In this document: positions 42,982 to 51,728 of the stretch, piece after piece
Layout of the letters: each line of letters opens with the position of its first letter
Numbering within the stretch: the first letter of the stretch is position 1
Origin: Streptomyces sp. CB01635
GTDB lineage: Bacteria > Actinomycetota > Actinomycetes > Streptomycetales > Streptomycetaceae
Length of the DNA stretch: 64,000 bases
NCBI RefSeq assembly: GCF_002803065.1
Contig: NZ_NNBL01000003.1
Coordinates: forward strand, 827,461-891,460
Direction of reading: 5' to 3'
Made by a program: the position numbers and the translations under genes
The notes under the pieces: model-generated
Seen by the model: only the letters and a program-made list of their open reading frames with translations
Databases searched by the model: none
What the model was told of the DNA's origin: nothing

Positions 42982-43847
42982 ACGGCGTCCAGGTCCAGCT
43001 TGGCCGCCGCCTTCAGCACGTCCTCCTGATGCTTGAGGACGACGCCGAGCGTGTCGCGTACGACCTGCTCGTCGAGCGTTCCGGCGCCGAGGGCGAGGAG
43101 CGTGCGGGCCCAGTCGATGGTCTCCGCGACCGACGGCACCTTGCGCAGGTCCATCGCGCGGAGCGCGCCGACCACGCGCACCACGGCCTGCGCCAGCGCC
43201 TCGTCGAGCCCCGGCACCTTGAGCCGCACGATCCGGCGCTCCAACTCCTCTTCGGGGAAGCCGATATGGAGGAACAGGCAGCGCCGGCGCAGCGCCTCGG
43301 ACAGCTCGCGGCTCGCGTTGGAGGTGAGGACGGTGAACGGGCGGCGCGTCGCGCTGATCGTGCCGAGCTCGGGCACCGTCACCTGGAAGTCGCTGAGCAC
43401 CTCCAGGAGCAGGCCCTCCACCTCCACGTCGGCTTTGTCGGTCTCGTCGATGAGGAGCACCTTCGGGTCACTGCCGCGGATCGCCGTCAGCAGCGGGCGC
43501 GGCAGCAGGAACTCCTCGCTGAAGATGTCCGTACGGGTCTCGTCCCACGACTCGTCGCGGCCCGCCGTGATGCGCAGGAGCTGCTTGGCGTGATTCCACT
43601 CGTACAGGGCGCGCGACTCGTCCACGCCCTCGTAGCACTGGAGCCGGACGAGGGTGGCGCCGGCGACCTCGGCGACCGCCTTGGCCAGTTCGGTCTTGCC
43701 GACGCCCGCGGGGCCCTCGACGAGGAGTGGCTTGCCGAGGCGGTCGGCGAGGAAGACCGTGGTGGCCACCGCGGGGGACGCCAGGTAGCCCGTCGCGGCG
43801 AGCCGCGCGGACACATCGTCGACGGACGTGAAGTACCCGGACGTCAT
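42978..43847 (-). CDS. MoxR family AAA+ ATPase
   Basis: 289 residues from ATG 43847 with GGAGGGGG upstream. Walker A LLVEGPAGVGKTELAK (about 41-56), Walker B KVLLIDETDKAD, sensor 1 PFTVLTSNASRELS, and an arginine finger region. It overlaps the VWA gene by four bases (ATGA). MoxR ATPases work with VWA proteins to remodel or activate partner enzymes. Divergent from the HxlR gene at 44057. Confidence 0.92.
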   Translation of the reverse strand: MTSGYFTSVDDVSARLAATGYLASPAVATTVFLADRLGKPLLVEGPAGVGKTELAKAVAEVAGATLVRLQCYEGVDESRALYEWNHAKQLLRITAGRDESWDETRTDIFSEEFLLPRPLLTAIRGSDPKVLLIDETDKADVEVEGLLLEVLSDFQVTVPELGTISATRRPFTVLTSNASRELSEALRRRCLFLHIGFPEEELERRIVRLKVPGLDEALAQAVVRVVGALRAMDLRKVPSVAETIDWARTLLALGAGTLDEQVVRDTLGVVLKHQEDVLKAAAKLDLDAV

Positions 43848-44022
43848 GGGTGAGCCCCCTCCTCGTGCGGCGCCGCGCGCCGGCTGGTCTGCGGTCACTG
43901 GATCAGTTCCGCGAGGGGCTCCACAACAGGGACGCGGTGTTTGCGGCGTAGGTCACGTGCCACAGCCGTACGGAGCGCCCGAACCGGTCGGCTGCTGGAG
44001 TGTCCTCGGGCCCCGAACTGCT

Positions 44023-44041
44023 GGGTCTCAATCCGAGACCC
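44023..44041. promoter_or_regulatory. Perfect inverted repeat upstream of HxlR gene
   Basis: GGGTCTC (44023-44029) and GAGACCC (44035-44041) with spacer AATCC, perfect. It is followed by TATGCT (44045-44050), a -10-like element only six bases from the ATG, so the mRNA may be leaderless and the site would block the promoter. Confidence 0.55.
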
Positions 44042-44056
44042 TCGTATGCTGACGGC

Positions 44057-44554
44057 ATGAGGCGGACCTCCTTTGCCAACTGGCCCTGCTCCATCGCCCG
44101 CACCATGGACCTGCTCGGCGACTGGTGGACGCCGCTCGTCCTGCGTGAGGCGTTCTACGGGATCAAGCGGTTCGACGTGTTCCAGGAGGAGCTCGGCATC
44201 GCGCGCAACACCCTGGCCGACCGGCTCCGGCGCCTCGTGGACGAGGGGCTCATGGAGAAGCGGGCCTATCAGCAGGAGCCCGTCCGCTACGACTACGTCC
44301 TCACGGACATGGGACGCGACTTCTTCGGAGTGCTCGCCGCCATGAACAGGTGGGGCGACCGCTGGCTGGCGGAGGAGGCCGGACCGCCCGTCGTGTTCCA
44401 CCACGACCGGTGTGGCCACGAGGGTCACGCCGAGGTCGTGTGCAGCGAGTGCAAGGAGCCGATGACGGCCGAGAACACGCGGCCCCGGCTCGGCCCCGGC
44501 TATCCGCCCCGCCTCGCGGAGCGCCCCGACATCAAAGCCCGTTTCGCGGACTGA
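44057..44554 (+). CDS. HxlR family transcriptional regulator
   Basis: 165 residues from ATG 44057. CSIARTMDLLGDWWTPLVLR is the classic HxlR beginning with the conserved Cys, followed by FDVFQEELGIARNTLADRLR and the wing. The C-terminus adds a cysteine/histidine cluster, HHDRCGHEGHAEVVCSEC, that may bind zinc; many HxlR proteins lack this tail. It may sense redox or aldehyde compounds. It sits upstream of the SRPBCC + LLM pair (94-base gap plus, same strand) and divergent from MoxR. Confidence 0.88.
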   Translation: MRRTSFANWPCSIARTMDLLGDWWTPLVLREAFYGIKRFDVFQEELGIARNTLADRLRRLVDEGLMEKRAYQQEPVRYDYVLTDMGRDFFGVLAAMNRWGDRWLAEEAGPPVVFHHDRCGHEGHAEVVCSECKEPMTAENTRPRLGPGYPPRLAERPDIKARFAD

Positions 44555-44681
44555 CTCCCTGTCGTCCCGCCCTTCGGGGTTGCCCCTTGACGGGTGAGTC
44601 TATCTACGCAACTCTCATGCTCAGGGTCGCTTTTCACGGATCCGCCCAGTGAACTTCCCGCAGACGGAGAGGCAACCGGCA

Positions 44682-45218
44682 ATGGAGTGGACGGGCGCGC
44701 GCTACGCCGACAGACCGACGGTCGAGGTCCGCAGAAGGGTTCAGGCGTCGCCGGAGCGGGTGTGGGAGTTCGTCTCCGACATCGACTTGATGCCGACGCT
44801 CAGCGCCGAACTCCAGTCGGTCGCCTGGCTGGACGGGGCGGTGGGCCCCACGCTCGGCGCCCGGTTCCTCGGGCGGAGCAAGCACGAGTCGCTGGGGGAG
44901 TGGGAGACCACCTCGTATGTCGTCGCGTGTGAGGCGCCACGCGAGTTCGCCTGGGGGGTCGAGGACCCCGAACAGCCCAGTGCCCTCTGGAAGTTCACCC
45001 TGACACCGCTCGACGACGGCGGCACCGAGCTGGCCCAGTGGATGCAGCTCGGCCCCGGCCGCTCCGGGCTCTCGTACGCGATCGACGCGATGCCGGAGAA
45101 GGAGCAGAAGATCGTGTTCGTGCGGCTGCGGGAGTTCGAGCGGAACATCACCGCCACGCTCGACGCGATCAAGGACCTGGCCGAGGGCGGCCCGGCTCCG
45201 GAAGGGCGGGGCGAGTGA
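44682..45218 (+). CDS. SRPBCC family protein
   Basis: 178 residues from ATG 44682 with GAGAGG upstream; GTG 44649 would add 11. VEVRRRVQASPERVWEFVSD is the beginning of a Bet v1-like ligand-binding domain, and WKFTLTPLDDGGTELAQWMQ matches the central strands. Such proteins bind hydrophobic ligands, sometimes as cyclases. Its stop overlaps the start of the LLM oxidoreductase by one base (TGATG), which means co-expression. Confidence 0.85.
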   Translation: MEWTGARYADRPTVEVRRRVQASPERVWEFVSDIDLMPTLSAELQSVAWLDGAVGPTLGARFLGRSKHESLGEWETTSYVVACEAPREFAWGVEDPEQPSALWKFTLTPLDDGGTELAQWMQLGPGRSGLSYAIDAMPEKEQKIVFVRLREFERNITATLDAIKDLAEGGPAPEGRGE

Positions 45219-46276
45219 TGCGTACGTCTACGACGATCGAGGCCTCGGGCGGCAGCTGGCGCGAGACGGTCGACTTCGTGACCGAGGCCGAGCGGCTCGG
45301 GATGGACATCTGCTGGGTGGCCGAGGCGTGGGGCTCGGAGGCGCCCTCGCCGCTCGGATATCTGGCGGCGCGCACGGAGAGGATGCTGCTCGGCTCCGGG
45401 ATCATCCAGCTGGCGACCCGCACCCCGGCCGCGATCGCCCGCGCGGCGATCACCCTGTCCAACATCTCCGAGGGCCGCTTCCTGCTCGGACTCGGACCGT
45501 CGGGACCTCAGGTGATCGAGGGGCTGCACGGTGTCCCCTTCGCGCGGCCCCTGTCCCGTATGCGCGAGACCGTCGAGATCGTCCGGCAGGCCGTGGCCGG
45601 AGAGAAACTCTCCTACGAGGGACGGGAGTTCACCCTCCCGCTGCCGGGCGGCGAGGCGAAGCCGATGCGCCTGTCGATGCGCGCCGAGCACGACCTGCCC
45701 GTCTATCTGGCCACACTCTCGCCCAAGATGCTGCGGCTCACGGGTGAGGTCGCGGACGGCTGGCTCGGCACGAGTTTCGTGCCGGAAGGTGCGCAGGAGG
45801 CCTACTTCGACCATCTGGACGCCGGGCTCGCCGCGGCCGGCCGCAAGCGGTCGGACCTGGACATCTGCCAGGGCGCCGAGGTGGCGTTCGCGGACGACGA
45901 GGACGCGCTGCGCGCGATGGTCGCGGGCCGCAAGAAGGAACTGGCCTTCAGCCTGGGCGGCATGGGATCCGCGACCACCAACTACTACAACAACGCCTAC
46001 AGCAGGCAGGGTTGGGCCGACACGGCGGCCGAGGTCCGCGCGCGGTGGCAGGCCGGCGACCGGGACGGCGCGGCGGAACTGATCACCGACGACATGGTCT
46101 TGGCCACCACCCTCATCGGCACCGAGCCCATGGTCCGCGAACGCCTGCGGGTCTGGAGCGCCGCGGGCGTCGACACGGTCCGCCTCTACCCGGCCGGCGA
46201 CACCCTGGATGCCCGTCTGACTACCTTGGGCAGGGCGCTGGATCTCGTACGGGACGTGGGGCGCGAGGAGCGCTAG
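45218..46276 (+). CDS. LLM-class F420-dependent oxidoreductase
   Basis: 352 residues. TEAERLGMDICWVAEAWGSE, LLGSGIIQLATRTPAAIA and FLLGLGPSGPQVIEGLHGVP are characteristic of luciferase-like monooxygenase-fold F420 enzymes. The SRPBCC partner directly upstream may hold a hydrophobic substrate. The reaction is unknown. The stop codon TAG is inside the left arm of the inverted-repeat element at 46275-46403. Confidence 0.88.
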   Translation: MRTSTTIEASGGSWRETVDFVTEAERLGMDICWVAEAWGSEAPSPLGYLAARTERMLLGSGIIQLATRTPAAIARAAITLSNISEGRFLLGLGPSGPQVIEGLHGVPFARPLSRMRETVEIVRQAVAGEKLSYEGREFTLPLPGGEAKPMRLSMRAEHDLPVYLATLSPKMLRLTGEVADGWLGTSFVPEGAQEAYFDHLDAGLAAAGRKRSDLDICQGAEVAFADDEDALRAMVAGRKKELAFSLGGMGSATTNYYNNAYSRQGWADTAAEVRARWQAGDRDGAAELITDDMVLATTLIGTEPMVRERLRVWSAAGVDTVRLYPAGDTLDARLTTLGRALDLVRDVGREER

Positions 46277-46403
46277 GGCCTCTCGTTCGGATCACCCTGG
46301 GCTCGCGGGGTCTGGCACGCACTTCCCCGAGCTCTCGGCCGTGCTCGAGCAGGGGCCCCATGGCCCCGCTCCCAGATCCAGTCCGATCCAAACGAAAGAC
46401 CCT
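46275..46403. mobile_element. MITE-like element with 19-bp terminal inverted repeats
   Basis: Terminal arms AGGGCCTCTCGTTCGGATC (46275-46293) and GATCCAAACGAAAGACCCT (46385-46403) match in 16 of 19 positions as inverted repeats. The 129-base body contains GAGCTCTCGGCC..GCTCGAGC and GGGGCCCCATGGCCCC stems and no gene. It occupies exactly the space between two convergent stop codons. I recall similar GGGTCTTTCGTTTGGATC elements in Streptomyces but cannot check here. It would also fold as a bidirectional terminator. Confidence 0.55.
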
Positions 46404-46405
46404 GG

Positions 46406-46810
46406 TCAGGATGTGTGCGGGTCCGCCGTGTCCGCATAATTGCTGAGCTCGATCAGGTTGTCGTCCGGATCCCGCACGTACACGCTGACGATGAGGCCGG
46501 TGGCGCCCGTGCGTTCCACCGGCCCCTCCTCCAACGGGACGCCGTGGCTCGCCAGTTCGGCGGTGATCCGCTTGACGGGCTCGTCGACGATCAGGCACAG
46601 GTCCGCGCTGCCCGGCGTGGGGCGGGCCGCCTTCGGCTCGAACTCGTGCCCCGCCTCATGGAGGTTGATCTTGCTGTGGCCGAAGGTCAGGGCGCGGCGG
46701 CCGCCCCGGAAGGTGACCGCCTCCATGCCCAGGACCTTCGTGTAGAAGGCGACCGTGGCGTCGAGGTCGTGCACGGTGAGGACGAGGTGGTCGAGTCGGT
46801 CGATGCGCAT
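46406..46810 (-). CDS. VOC family protein (glyoxalase/extradiol dioxygenase fold)
   Basis: 134 residues from ATG 46810. RIDRLDHLVLTVHDLDATVA is the first beta-alpha module with a metal His, and VYVRDPDDNLIELSNY is the closing module with Glu. The ligand set (His, His, Glu) suggests a metal-binding lactoylglutathione lyase-like or resistance protein. Substrate unknown; no ribosome site is evident at this start. Convergent with the LLM gene. Confidence 0.85.
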   Translation of the reverse strand: MRIDRLDHLVLTVHDLDATVAFYTKVLGMEAVTFRGGRRALTFGHSKINLHEAGHEFEPKAARPTPGSADLCLIVDEPVKRITAELASHGVPLEEGPVERTGATGLIVSVYVRDPDDNLIELSNYADTADPHTS

Positions 46811-46883
46811 GGCGCAAGCCAATCAAGCGTCGGGCGGCTTGTCGACGACCGCCCGAGCCGCTGTCGGTCCGCTGCGGGGCGCC

Positions 46884-47061
46884 GACCCGACCGCCGGCCG
46901 GAGAGTTCGTTCGCCGCCTTTTCGATCAGGTCGGCGACCGGGCCCGGCTGTGAGGCCAACGAAGCGTGCCCTGCGGCGGGTTCGGTGACGGCGCGCGGGC
47001 TCATCCGCTTGTCGGCCATGACGACGCACCGATTTCGATCGGTGAGAGCGGTCCTTTCCAC
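46884..47061 (-). pseudogene. Remnant of alpha/beta hydrolase C-terminus
   Basis: On the minus strand, positions 47061 down to about 46884 translate to ...VVMADKRMSPRAVTEPAAGH followed by ASLASQPGPVADLIEKAANE, the C-terminal end of alpha/beta hydrolases of the "FMAERAG...ASH...SQPgaVADLI" type, including the catalytic His (AAGHASL). There is no nucleophile elbow, no upstream domain and no proper start. It is a decayed gene tail. The remaining 46811-47137 gap holds only this and a terminator. Confidence 0.55.
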
Positions 47062-47077
47062 GCTGAGCCCGAGGTCA

Positions 47078-47109
47078 CGGCCCGGCCACTGCTGACGGTG
47101 GCCGGGCCG
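47078..47109 (-). terminator. 12-bp hairpin downstream of rocD
   Basis: CGGCCCGGCCAC (47078-47089) and GTGGCCGGGCCG (47098-47109), perfect, loop of eight. It lies 29 bases beyond the rocD stop on the minus strand. Confidence 0.75.
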
Positions 47110-47137
47110 GTCTGCCGATCGCGCCCGGGTCCAGGGG

Positions 47138-48361
47138 TTAGCCCAGCACCCTCCCCAGCGCGGCGAGCGCCGACTCCAGCTCTTCGCGGGTGATGGTCAG
47201 GGGCGGGGCCAGGCGGATCGTCGAACCGTGGGTGTCCTTGACCAACACGCCCTCGTCCAGGAGGAGTTCGCTGATCCGGCGGCCCGTGCCGATGGCCGGG
47301 TCGATGTCGACGCCCGCCCATAGACCGCGGGCTCGGAAGGCATTGACTCCCTTACCGGTCAGGGCTTCGAGCCCGGCGCGCAGCACCTCGCCCAGATCCG
47401 CCGCCCGGCGCTGGAATTCGCCGGTGGCGAGCAGGTCGACGACGGCGGAGCCGACCGCCGCGGACAGCGGATTCCCGCCGAACGTGGAACCGTGCTCGCC
47501 CGGCCGCAGCACCCCCAGGACGTCCCGCCCCGCGACGACCGCCGACACCGGCACGATGCCGCCGCCGAGCGCCTTGCCGAGGAGCAGCATGTCGGGGCGT
47601 ACGGCCTCGTGGTCGACGGCGAGCGTGCGGCCCGTGCGGCCGAGCCCCGACTGGATCTCGTCGGCGATGAACAGGCAGCCGGCCCGCCGCGTCAGATCGC
47701 GTACCCCGGTGAGATAGCCGTCGTCCGGGATGACCACCCCGGCCTCGCCCTGGATGGGTTCGAGCAGGACGGCCGCTGTCGTCTCGTCGACCGCCGCCTC
47801 CAGCGCGGACAGGTCGTTGTAGGGGACCACGCGGAAGCCCGGCGTGAACGGCCCGAACCCGGCGCGGGCCGACTCGTCCGTGGAGAAGCTGACGATCGTG
47901 GTCGTCCGGCCGTGGAAGTTGCCGTCCGCCACGACGATCGTCGCCCGGTCCGCGGGGACGCCCTTGACCTCGTACGCCCACTTACGGGCGACCTTGACGG
48001 CGCTCTCCACGGCCTCGGCGCCCGTGTTCATCGGCAGCACCATGTCGAGCCCGGTCAGCTCCGCGAGGCCCTCGGCGAAGCCGGCCAGACGGTCGTTGTG
48101 GAAGGCGCGCGACGTCAGTGTGAGCTGGTCGAGCTGACGGTGGGCGGCCTCGATGAGGGCGGGGTGGCGGTGGCCGAAGTTGAGGGCCGAGTAACCCGCG
48201 AGGAGGTCGAGGTAGCGGCGGCCCTCGACGTCCTCGACCCAGGTGCCCTCGGCGCGGGCGACGACGACGGGAAGGGGGTGGTAGTTGTGCGCGAGCACCG
48301 GTGTCTCGGCGCTGATGAGCTCGGCAGAGGAACGCGCGGCCTGGACGGGGGCGACGGTCAT
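47138..48361 (-). CDS. rocD: Ornithine aminotransferase
   Basis: 407 residues, class III aminotransferase. The PLP lysine is in LLLGKALGGGIVPVSAV, Asp in FIADEIQSGLGRTGR, and MNTGAEAVESAVKVARKW is the signature of ornithine-oxo-acid transaminases. It converts ornithine and 2-oxoglutarate to glutamate semialdehyde and glutamate in arginine/proline metabolism. ATG 48361 has AGGAGA upstream. It overlaps ddaH by four bases (48358-48361), so arginine-derived compounds are processed in one operon. Confidence 0.93.
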   Translation of the reverse strand: MTVAPVQAARSSAELISAETPVLAHNYHPLPVVVARAEGTWVEDVEGRRYLDLLAGYSALNFGHRHPALIEAAHRQLDQLTLTSRAFHNDRLAGFAEGLAELTGLDMVLPMNTGAEAVESAVKVARKWAYEVKGVPADRATIVVADGNFHGRTTTIVSFSTDESARAGFGPFTPGFRVVPYNDLSALEAAVDETTAAVLLEPIQGEAGVVIPDDGYLTGVRDLTRRAGCLFIADEIQSGLGRTGRTLAVDHEAVRPDMLLLGKALGGGIVPVSAVVAGRDVLGVLRPGEHGSTFGGNPLSAAVGSAVVDLLATGEFQRRAADLGEVLRAGLEALTGKGVNAFRARGLWAGVDIDPAIGTGRRISELLLDEGVLVKDTHGSTIRLAPPLTITREELESALAALGRVLG

Positions 48362-49185
48362 GAACGGATCTCCTGGGTGCAGCACTTGATGCCTCCGCCG
48401 GCCTTGTGGAACTCGGAGAGGTCGACGGGGACGGGGACGTATCCGCGGTGGGTGAGCTGTGCGATGAGCCCGGTGGCCTGCGGGGCGACGAAGACATGAC
48501 GGCCGTCGGAGACGGAGTTGAGGCCGAAGGCCATCGCGTCCTCGCGGGTGGCGAGCACGGCGCTCGGGAAGAGCCGCGCGAGCACCTCGCGGCTCCCGGC
48601 CGAGAACGCCTCCGGGTAGTACGCGATGGTGCCGCCGTCCGGATCATCTGGATCAACCGGATCGTCTGGGTGATCGAGGGCGAACAGCGCGGTGTCCAGG
48701 TGGTAAAAGTACGGATCGACCAGGCGGAGTCCGATGACCGGTACGCCGAAGAACTCCTGCGCCTCGTCGTGCGCGGCACGCGTCGTACGGAATCCGCTGC
48801 CCGCGAGAACGTAGCGGCCCGCCGGTACGAGGTCGCCCTCGCCCTCGCAGACCGACTCCGGGCGGTGGACGTCGTAGCCCGCCGCCTTGAACCACGTCTC
48901 GTACTCCGCGGACTCGGGGCGGCGTTGCTCCGCATGGAAGTGGGAGCCGAGAACACGGCCGGCCACGACGAGCGCCGAGTTCGCGGCGAACACCATGTCG
49001 GGCAGGCCCGGGACGGGCGGCACGGTTTCCACGGTGTGTCCGTGCGCGCGGTAGGTCTCGATGAGGTTCTGCCATTGCGCGATGGCGAGCGCGGTGTCGA
49101 CCCGCACGTCGTCACGCATCCACGGGTTGATGGCGTACTGAACGTCGAAGTATCGAGGCTCGCACACCAGATAGCGCCTGGGCAC
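48358..49185 (-). CDS. ddaH: Dimethylargininase / amidinotransferase-fold hydrolase
   Basis: 275 residues from GTG 49185 with GGAGG nine bases upstream; a longer TTG start at 49215 is weaker. PRRYLVCEPRYFDVQYAINP is the beginning of DDAH/arginine-deiminase-like proteins; the His is in YFYHLDTALFALD, and the catalytic Cys is in GGGIKCCTQEIRS. The reaction would be hydrolysis of (methyl)arginine to citrulline or ornithine-like products. With rocD downstream it fits arginine-derived nitrogen catabolism. Confidence 0.88.
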   Translation of the reverse strand: MPRRYLVCEPRYFDVQYAINPWMRDDVRVDTALAIAQWQNLIETYRAHGHTVETVPPVPGLPDMVFAANSALVVAGRVLGSHFHAEQRRPESAEYETWFKAAGYDVHRPESVCEGEGDLVPAGRYVLAGSGFRTTRAAHDEAQEFFGVPVIGLRLVDPYFYHLDTALFALDHPDDPVDPDDPDGGTIAYYPEAFSAGSREVLARLFPSAVLATREDAMAFGLNSVSDGRHVFVAPQATGLIAQLTHRGYVPVPVDLSEFHKAGGGIKCCTQEIRS

Positions 49186-49284
49186 AGACGGGTACCTCCG
49201 CTTCCGGCGGGACAACGATCAGAGGGTGTCTCCACGGTAGGAAGCGGAAGTCGCGCTCGACAAGAGCATTTGGATGCGTGTGCC

Positions 49285-49299
49285 CGCAGTAATGCTGCG
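49285..49299. promoter_or_regulatory. Palindrome upstream of ddaH-rocD, possible Lrp site
   Basis: CGCAG-TAATG-CTGCG (49285-49299) is a perfect 5-bp-arm dyad with an AT-rich centre, as in Lrp/AsnC boxes. It lies 100 bases upstream of ddaH and just downstream of the Lrp gene. Assigned by position only. Confidence 0.4.
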
Positions 49300-49311
49300 C
49301 AGATATGGAGG

Positions 49312-49815
49312 TCAGCGCTGGTTTGCTGCGTCGTCCGGGGCGGGCTCGCGGGCGCCGGCCTCCGCGCTGTCCGGCAGCAGATGGGAAAGAACCATGTAGC
49401 TGATCGTCTTGCGGATGAACGGCTCGGCCCTGATGCGTTCGAGCACCTCTTCGAAATGGCCGACGTCCGTGGCCCTGACGTGCAGCAATGCGTCGGCGCC
49501 GCCCGTCACGGTCATCGCGGAGGTGATCTCCGGGTGGTTGCGCACGACTTCGGCGAGCCGACGAGGCGGCGCCGCGCCGTCGCAGTACACCTCGACGAAC
49601 GCCTCGGTGCTCCAGCCGAGCGCAGTCGGCCGGACCGTGGCGGTGTAGCCGGTGATGACGTCGTTCTCCCGCAGCCGGTCGGCGCGCCGCTTCACCGCGG
49701 TGGCGGACAGACCGATGGCCGCGCCGATCTCCGCGAAACTCGTCCTGGCGTTGGCGATCAGGGCGGCGACGATCTTGCGGTCGAGGTCGTCGAACGCGAC
49801 GTGCTTGCTGTTCAT
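49312..49815 (-). CDS. Lrp/AsnC family transcriptional regulator
   Basis: 167 residues, normal Lrp size. [20 protein letters not shown] and [20 protein letters not shown] form the HTH; the RAM domain holds [20 protein letters not shown]. It lies just upstream of ddaH-rocD on the same strand, and its start overlaps the PucR stop by four bases. It probably responds to an amino acid and regulates ddaH-rocD. Confidence 0.9.
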   Translation of the reverse strand: MNSKHVAFDDLDRKIVAALIANARTSFAEIGAAIGLSATAVKRRADRLRENDVITGYTATVRPTALGWSTEAFVEVYCDGAAPPRRLAEVVRNHPEITSAMTVTGGADALLHVRATDVGHFEEVLERIRAEPFIRKTISYMVLSHLLPDSAEAGAREPAPDDAANQR

Positions 49816-51011
49816 GGCCGGTGGTCCTTCTCGTGCTGGTCACGGGCGCGCAGGGCGAGGGCCACCAGGGCGGCGTCCTCGGGGCGCCGCACATCGCGGC
49901 CGGTCAGCTCGGCGAACCGGTTGATCCGCTGCTGGATCGTGTTGCGATGGCAGTACAGGGCGGCCGCGGTGTCCGCGACGGACCCGGTCCCGGCCAGGTG
50001 CGACCGTACGGTATCGAGGAGGCGTTTCGTCTCGCCGACGGGCACCGCTTCCGCGTCGAGCCCGCTGAGGACGTCGTCGGCGAGATCCCGCCCGAAGCCT
50101 TCCGCGCGCTGCACCAGGACATCGAGCCAGCTGTCCTCGAGCCGCCGTGGACCCGCGGCGTCCACCGGCAGCACGCGCGCCGTGGCCGTCGCGAGCACCA
50201 CGGCACGCGGCACCGCGGCAAGGCCCGCCGGGGCGGAAGCGACCCCGCACGGCGTCTCCTGAAGCAGCGCGAGCACGGTCTCCGCCGTGGTGCGCCGTCC
50301 CAGCTGCACGGCGAGGACCAGATCCGACGCGACCTCCTGCAACTGGACGGGTGTCTCCGCGGTGCGCAGCGCCGTCGCGGCCCTGCGCAGCCCCGCCCCG
50401 TGCTGCGGCGGCGCCACCGCGCACAGGAAGCGGTCGTCGGGCTGGAAGCCGAGAGCGAGCGCCGCGTCCCGTACCACCGTCGGATTGCGGCCCTCGCTGT
50501 CCAGGAGCCGGGCGAACCACATGCGCCGCTCGTCGGCCGCGCGGCGTCCCATGTCCAGGATGGTGCGCTGATACGCGGTCATGATCCCGGTGACATGCTT
50601 CTCCACGGCTTCCCACACGTGGTACGCGGACGTCACCAGCTCGGCCTTGTCCTTCTCGCCAGCCTTGTCGACCAGAGCCGCCCAGACCACGCGGAAGTCG
50701 AGGCGGGCCGCCGCGAGCAGGGAGTCCAGGGGGACGCCCTGCCGGGCGCGCCTCTCCCCGATCTCTTCGGAGACCGTGGCGATGCGCTCGGGCAGGGGCA
50801 GACAGGCGACCTTGCGCAGCAGGTACTCGAACGCCTGCCAGGCCGTGGCGCGGAAGTCCTCCTCCGAGACACGGTCCGCGTAGGAGGCACGGACAGGGCG
50901 TACGCACTCCACCCAGAGGCCGACGAGGCTGTCGATGTCCTCGAGGCAGCCCCGGGCCAGCTCGGTGACCCGGGGATCCGGGGGCGGGAAGAGGATGGGC
51001 TCACTGTTCAT
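49812..51011 (-). CDS. PucR family transcriptional regulator
   Basis: 399 residues from ATG 51011. A helical N-terminal domain precedes the C-terminal PucR/CdaR-type [23 protein letters not shown] followed by [20 protein letters not shown]. PucR proteins govern purine, allantoin and related nitrogen catabolism in Gram-positives. It is divergent from the urease-like operon and overlaps the Lrp gene. It is the prime candidate for regulating the ureAB-to-aldehyde-dehydrogenase operon. Confidence 0.88.
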   Translation of the reverse strand: MNSEPILFPPPDPRVTELARGCLEDIDSLVGLWVECVRPVRASYADRVSEEDFRATAWQAFEYLLRKVACLPLPERIATVSEEIGERRARQGVPLDSLLAAARLDFRVVWAALVDKAGEKDKAELVTSAYHVWEAVEKHVTGIMTAYQRTILDMGRRAADERRMWFARLLDSEGRNPTVVRDAALALGFQPDDRFLCAVAPPQHGAGLRRAATALRTAETPVQLQEVASDLVLAVQLGRRTTAETVLALLQETPCGVASAPAGLAAVPRAVVLATATARVLPVDAAGPRRLEDSWLDVLVQRAEGFGRDLADDVLSGLDAEAVPVGETKRLLDTVRSHLAGTGSVADTAAALYCHRNTIQQRINRFAELTGRDVRRPEDAALVALALRARDQHEKDHRP

Positions 51012-51134
51012 GTGCACAATCCTGGCCGCCCCATCGGCGCCATATCAACGTTGGCTTCGCGCCAGACCCCGTGAATTCTTGGAGTGTCCGGCAGGCCGTG
51101 GCCGGAATTCCACTGCATGGAGGGCCGGGTAGCT

Positions 51135-51728
51135 GTGCATTTGACCCCTCGCGAGCTGGAGCGGATCCAGCTGTTCACCGTCGCTGAACTGGCGCGCCGC
51201 CGCAGGACGCGCGGGCGCCGGCTGAACGCGCCGGAGGCGATCGCCCTGATCTGCGACGAGGTTCTCGAAGCCGCCTGGGACGGCCTGAGCCTCGACGAAG
51301 TGATCGCGGCGGGCCGCAAGGTCCTCACCGAGGACGACGTCATGGACGGGGTGCCGCAGATGGTCACCACGATCCAGGTCGAGGCCCTGTTCCCGAGTGG
51401 TACGTCCTTGGTGGCGATCGACCACCCGATCCCCACCACGGGCGGAAGCGGCGAATCCGGGCCGGGAGCCGTCCGCACCGCACCAGACCCGGTCCTGATC
51501 AACACCGGCAGGCTCCGCTCGCGGCTGACCATCCGAAACAACGGCGACCGCACCGTCTACCTGTCCTCGCACTACCCGCTCGCCGAAGCGAACGCGGCCC
51601 TGGAGCTCGACCGCGAGGCCGCCGCGGGCATGCGGCTCGACATCCCGGCGGGCACCGCCCTGTCCTTCGAACCCGGCGCCGTACGCGAAGTCGACGTGGT
51701 GACGGCACGCCATGAGGAGGCGTCATGA
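51135..51728 (+). CDS. ureAB: Fused urease gamma-beta subunit (UreAB)
   Basis: 197 residues from GTG 51135 (HLTPRELERI, the canonical UreA start), with GGAGGG upstream. UreA part: LNAPEAIALICDEVLEAAWD, VMDGVPQMVTTIQVEALFPSG. UreB part: LTIRNNGDRTVYLSSHY, MRLDIPAGTALSFEPGAV. Fusions of gamma and beta occur in some bacteria. HYPL replaces the usual HYHF. Stop overlaps the next start by four bases (ATGA), so UreAB and UreC-like are made together. Confidence 0.9.
   Translation: MHLTPRELERIQLFTVAELARRRRTRGRRLNAPEAIALICDEVLEAAWDGLSLDEVIAAGRKVLTEDDVMDGVPQMVTTIQVEALFPSGTSLVAIDHPIPTTGGSGESGPGAVRTAPDPVLINTGRLRSRLTIRNNGDRTVYLSSHYPLAEANAALELDREAAAGMRLDIPAGTALSFEPGAVREVDVVTARHEEAS

Noticed and set aside
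48406-50262. Plus-strand 618-codon frame over ddaH, Lrp and PucR
   Set aside because: Antisense to three recognised genes; no independent evidence.
34875-51020. Shared 12-mer ATGTGCACAATC at 34875 and 51010
   Set aside because: Contains a palindromic GTGCAC and is short; a chance match in 64 kb is quite possible and the two promoters belong to unrelated regulators.
51012-51134. Search for a GlnR box upstream of ureAB
   Set aside because: I find no convincing GTNAC-n6-GAAAC pattern; only short palindromes such as CAACGTTG and GGAATTCC.
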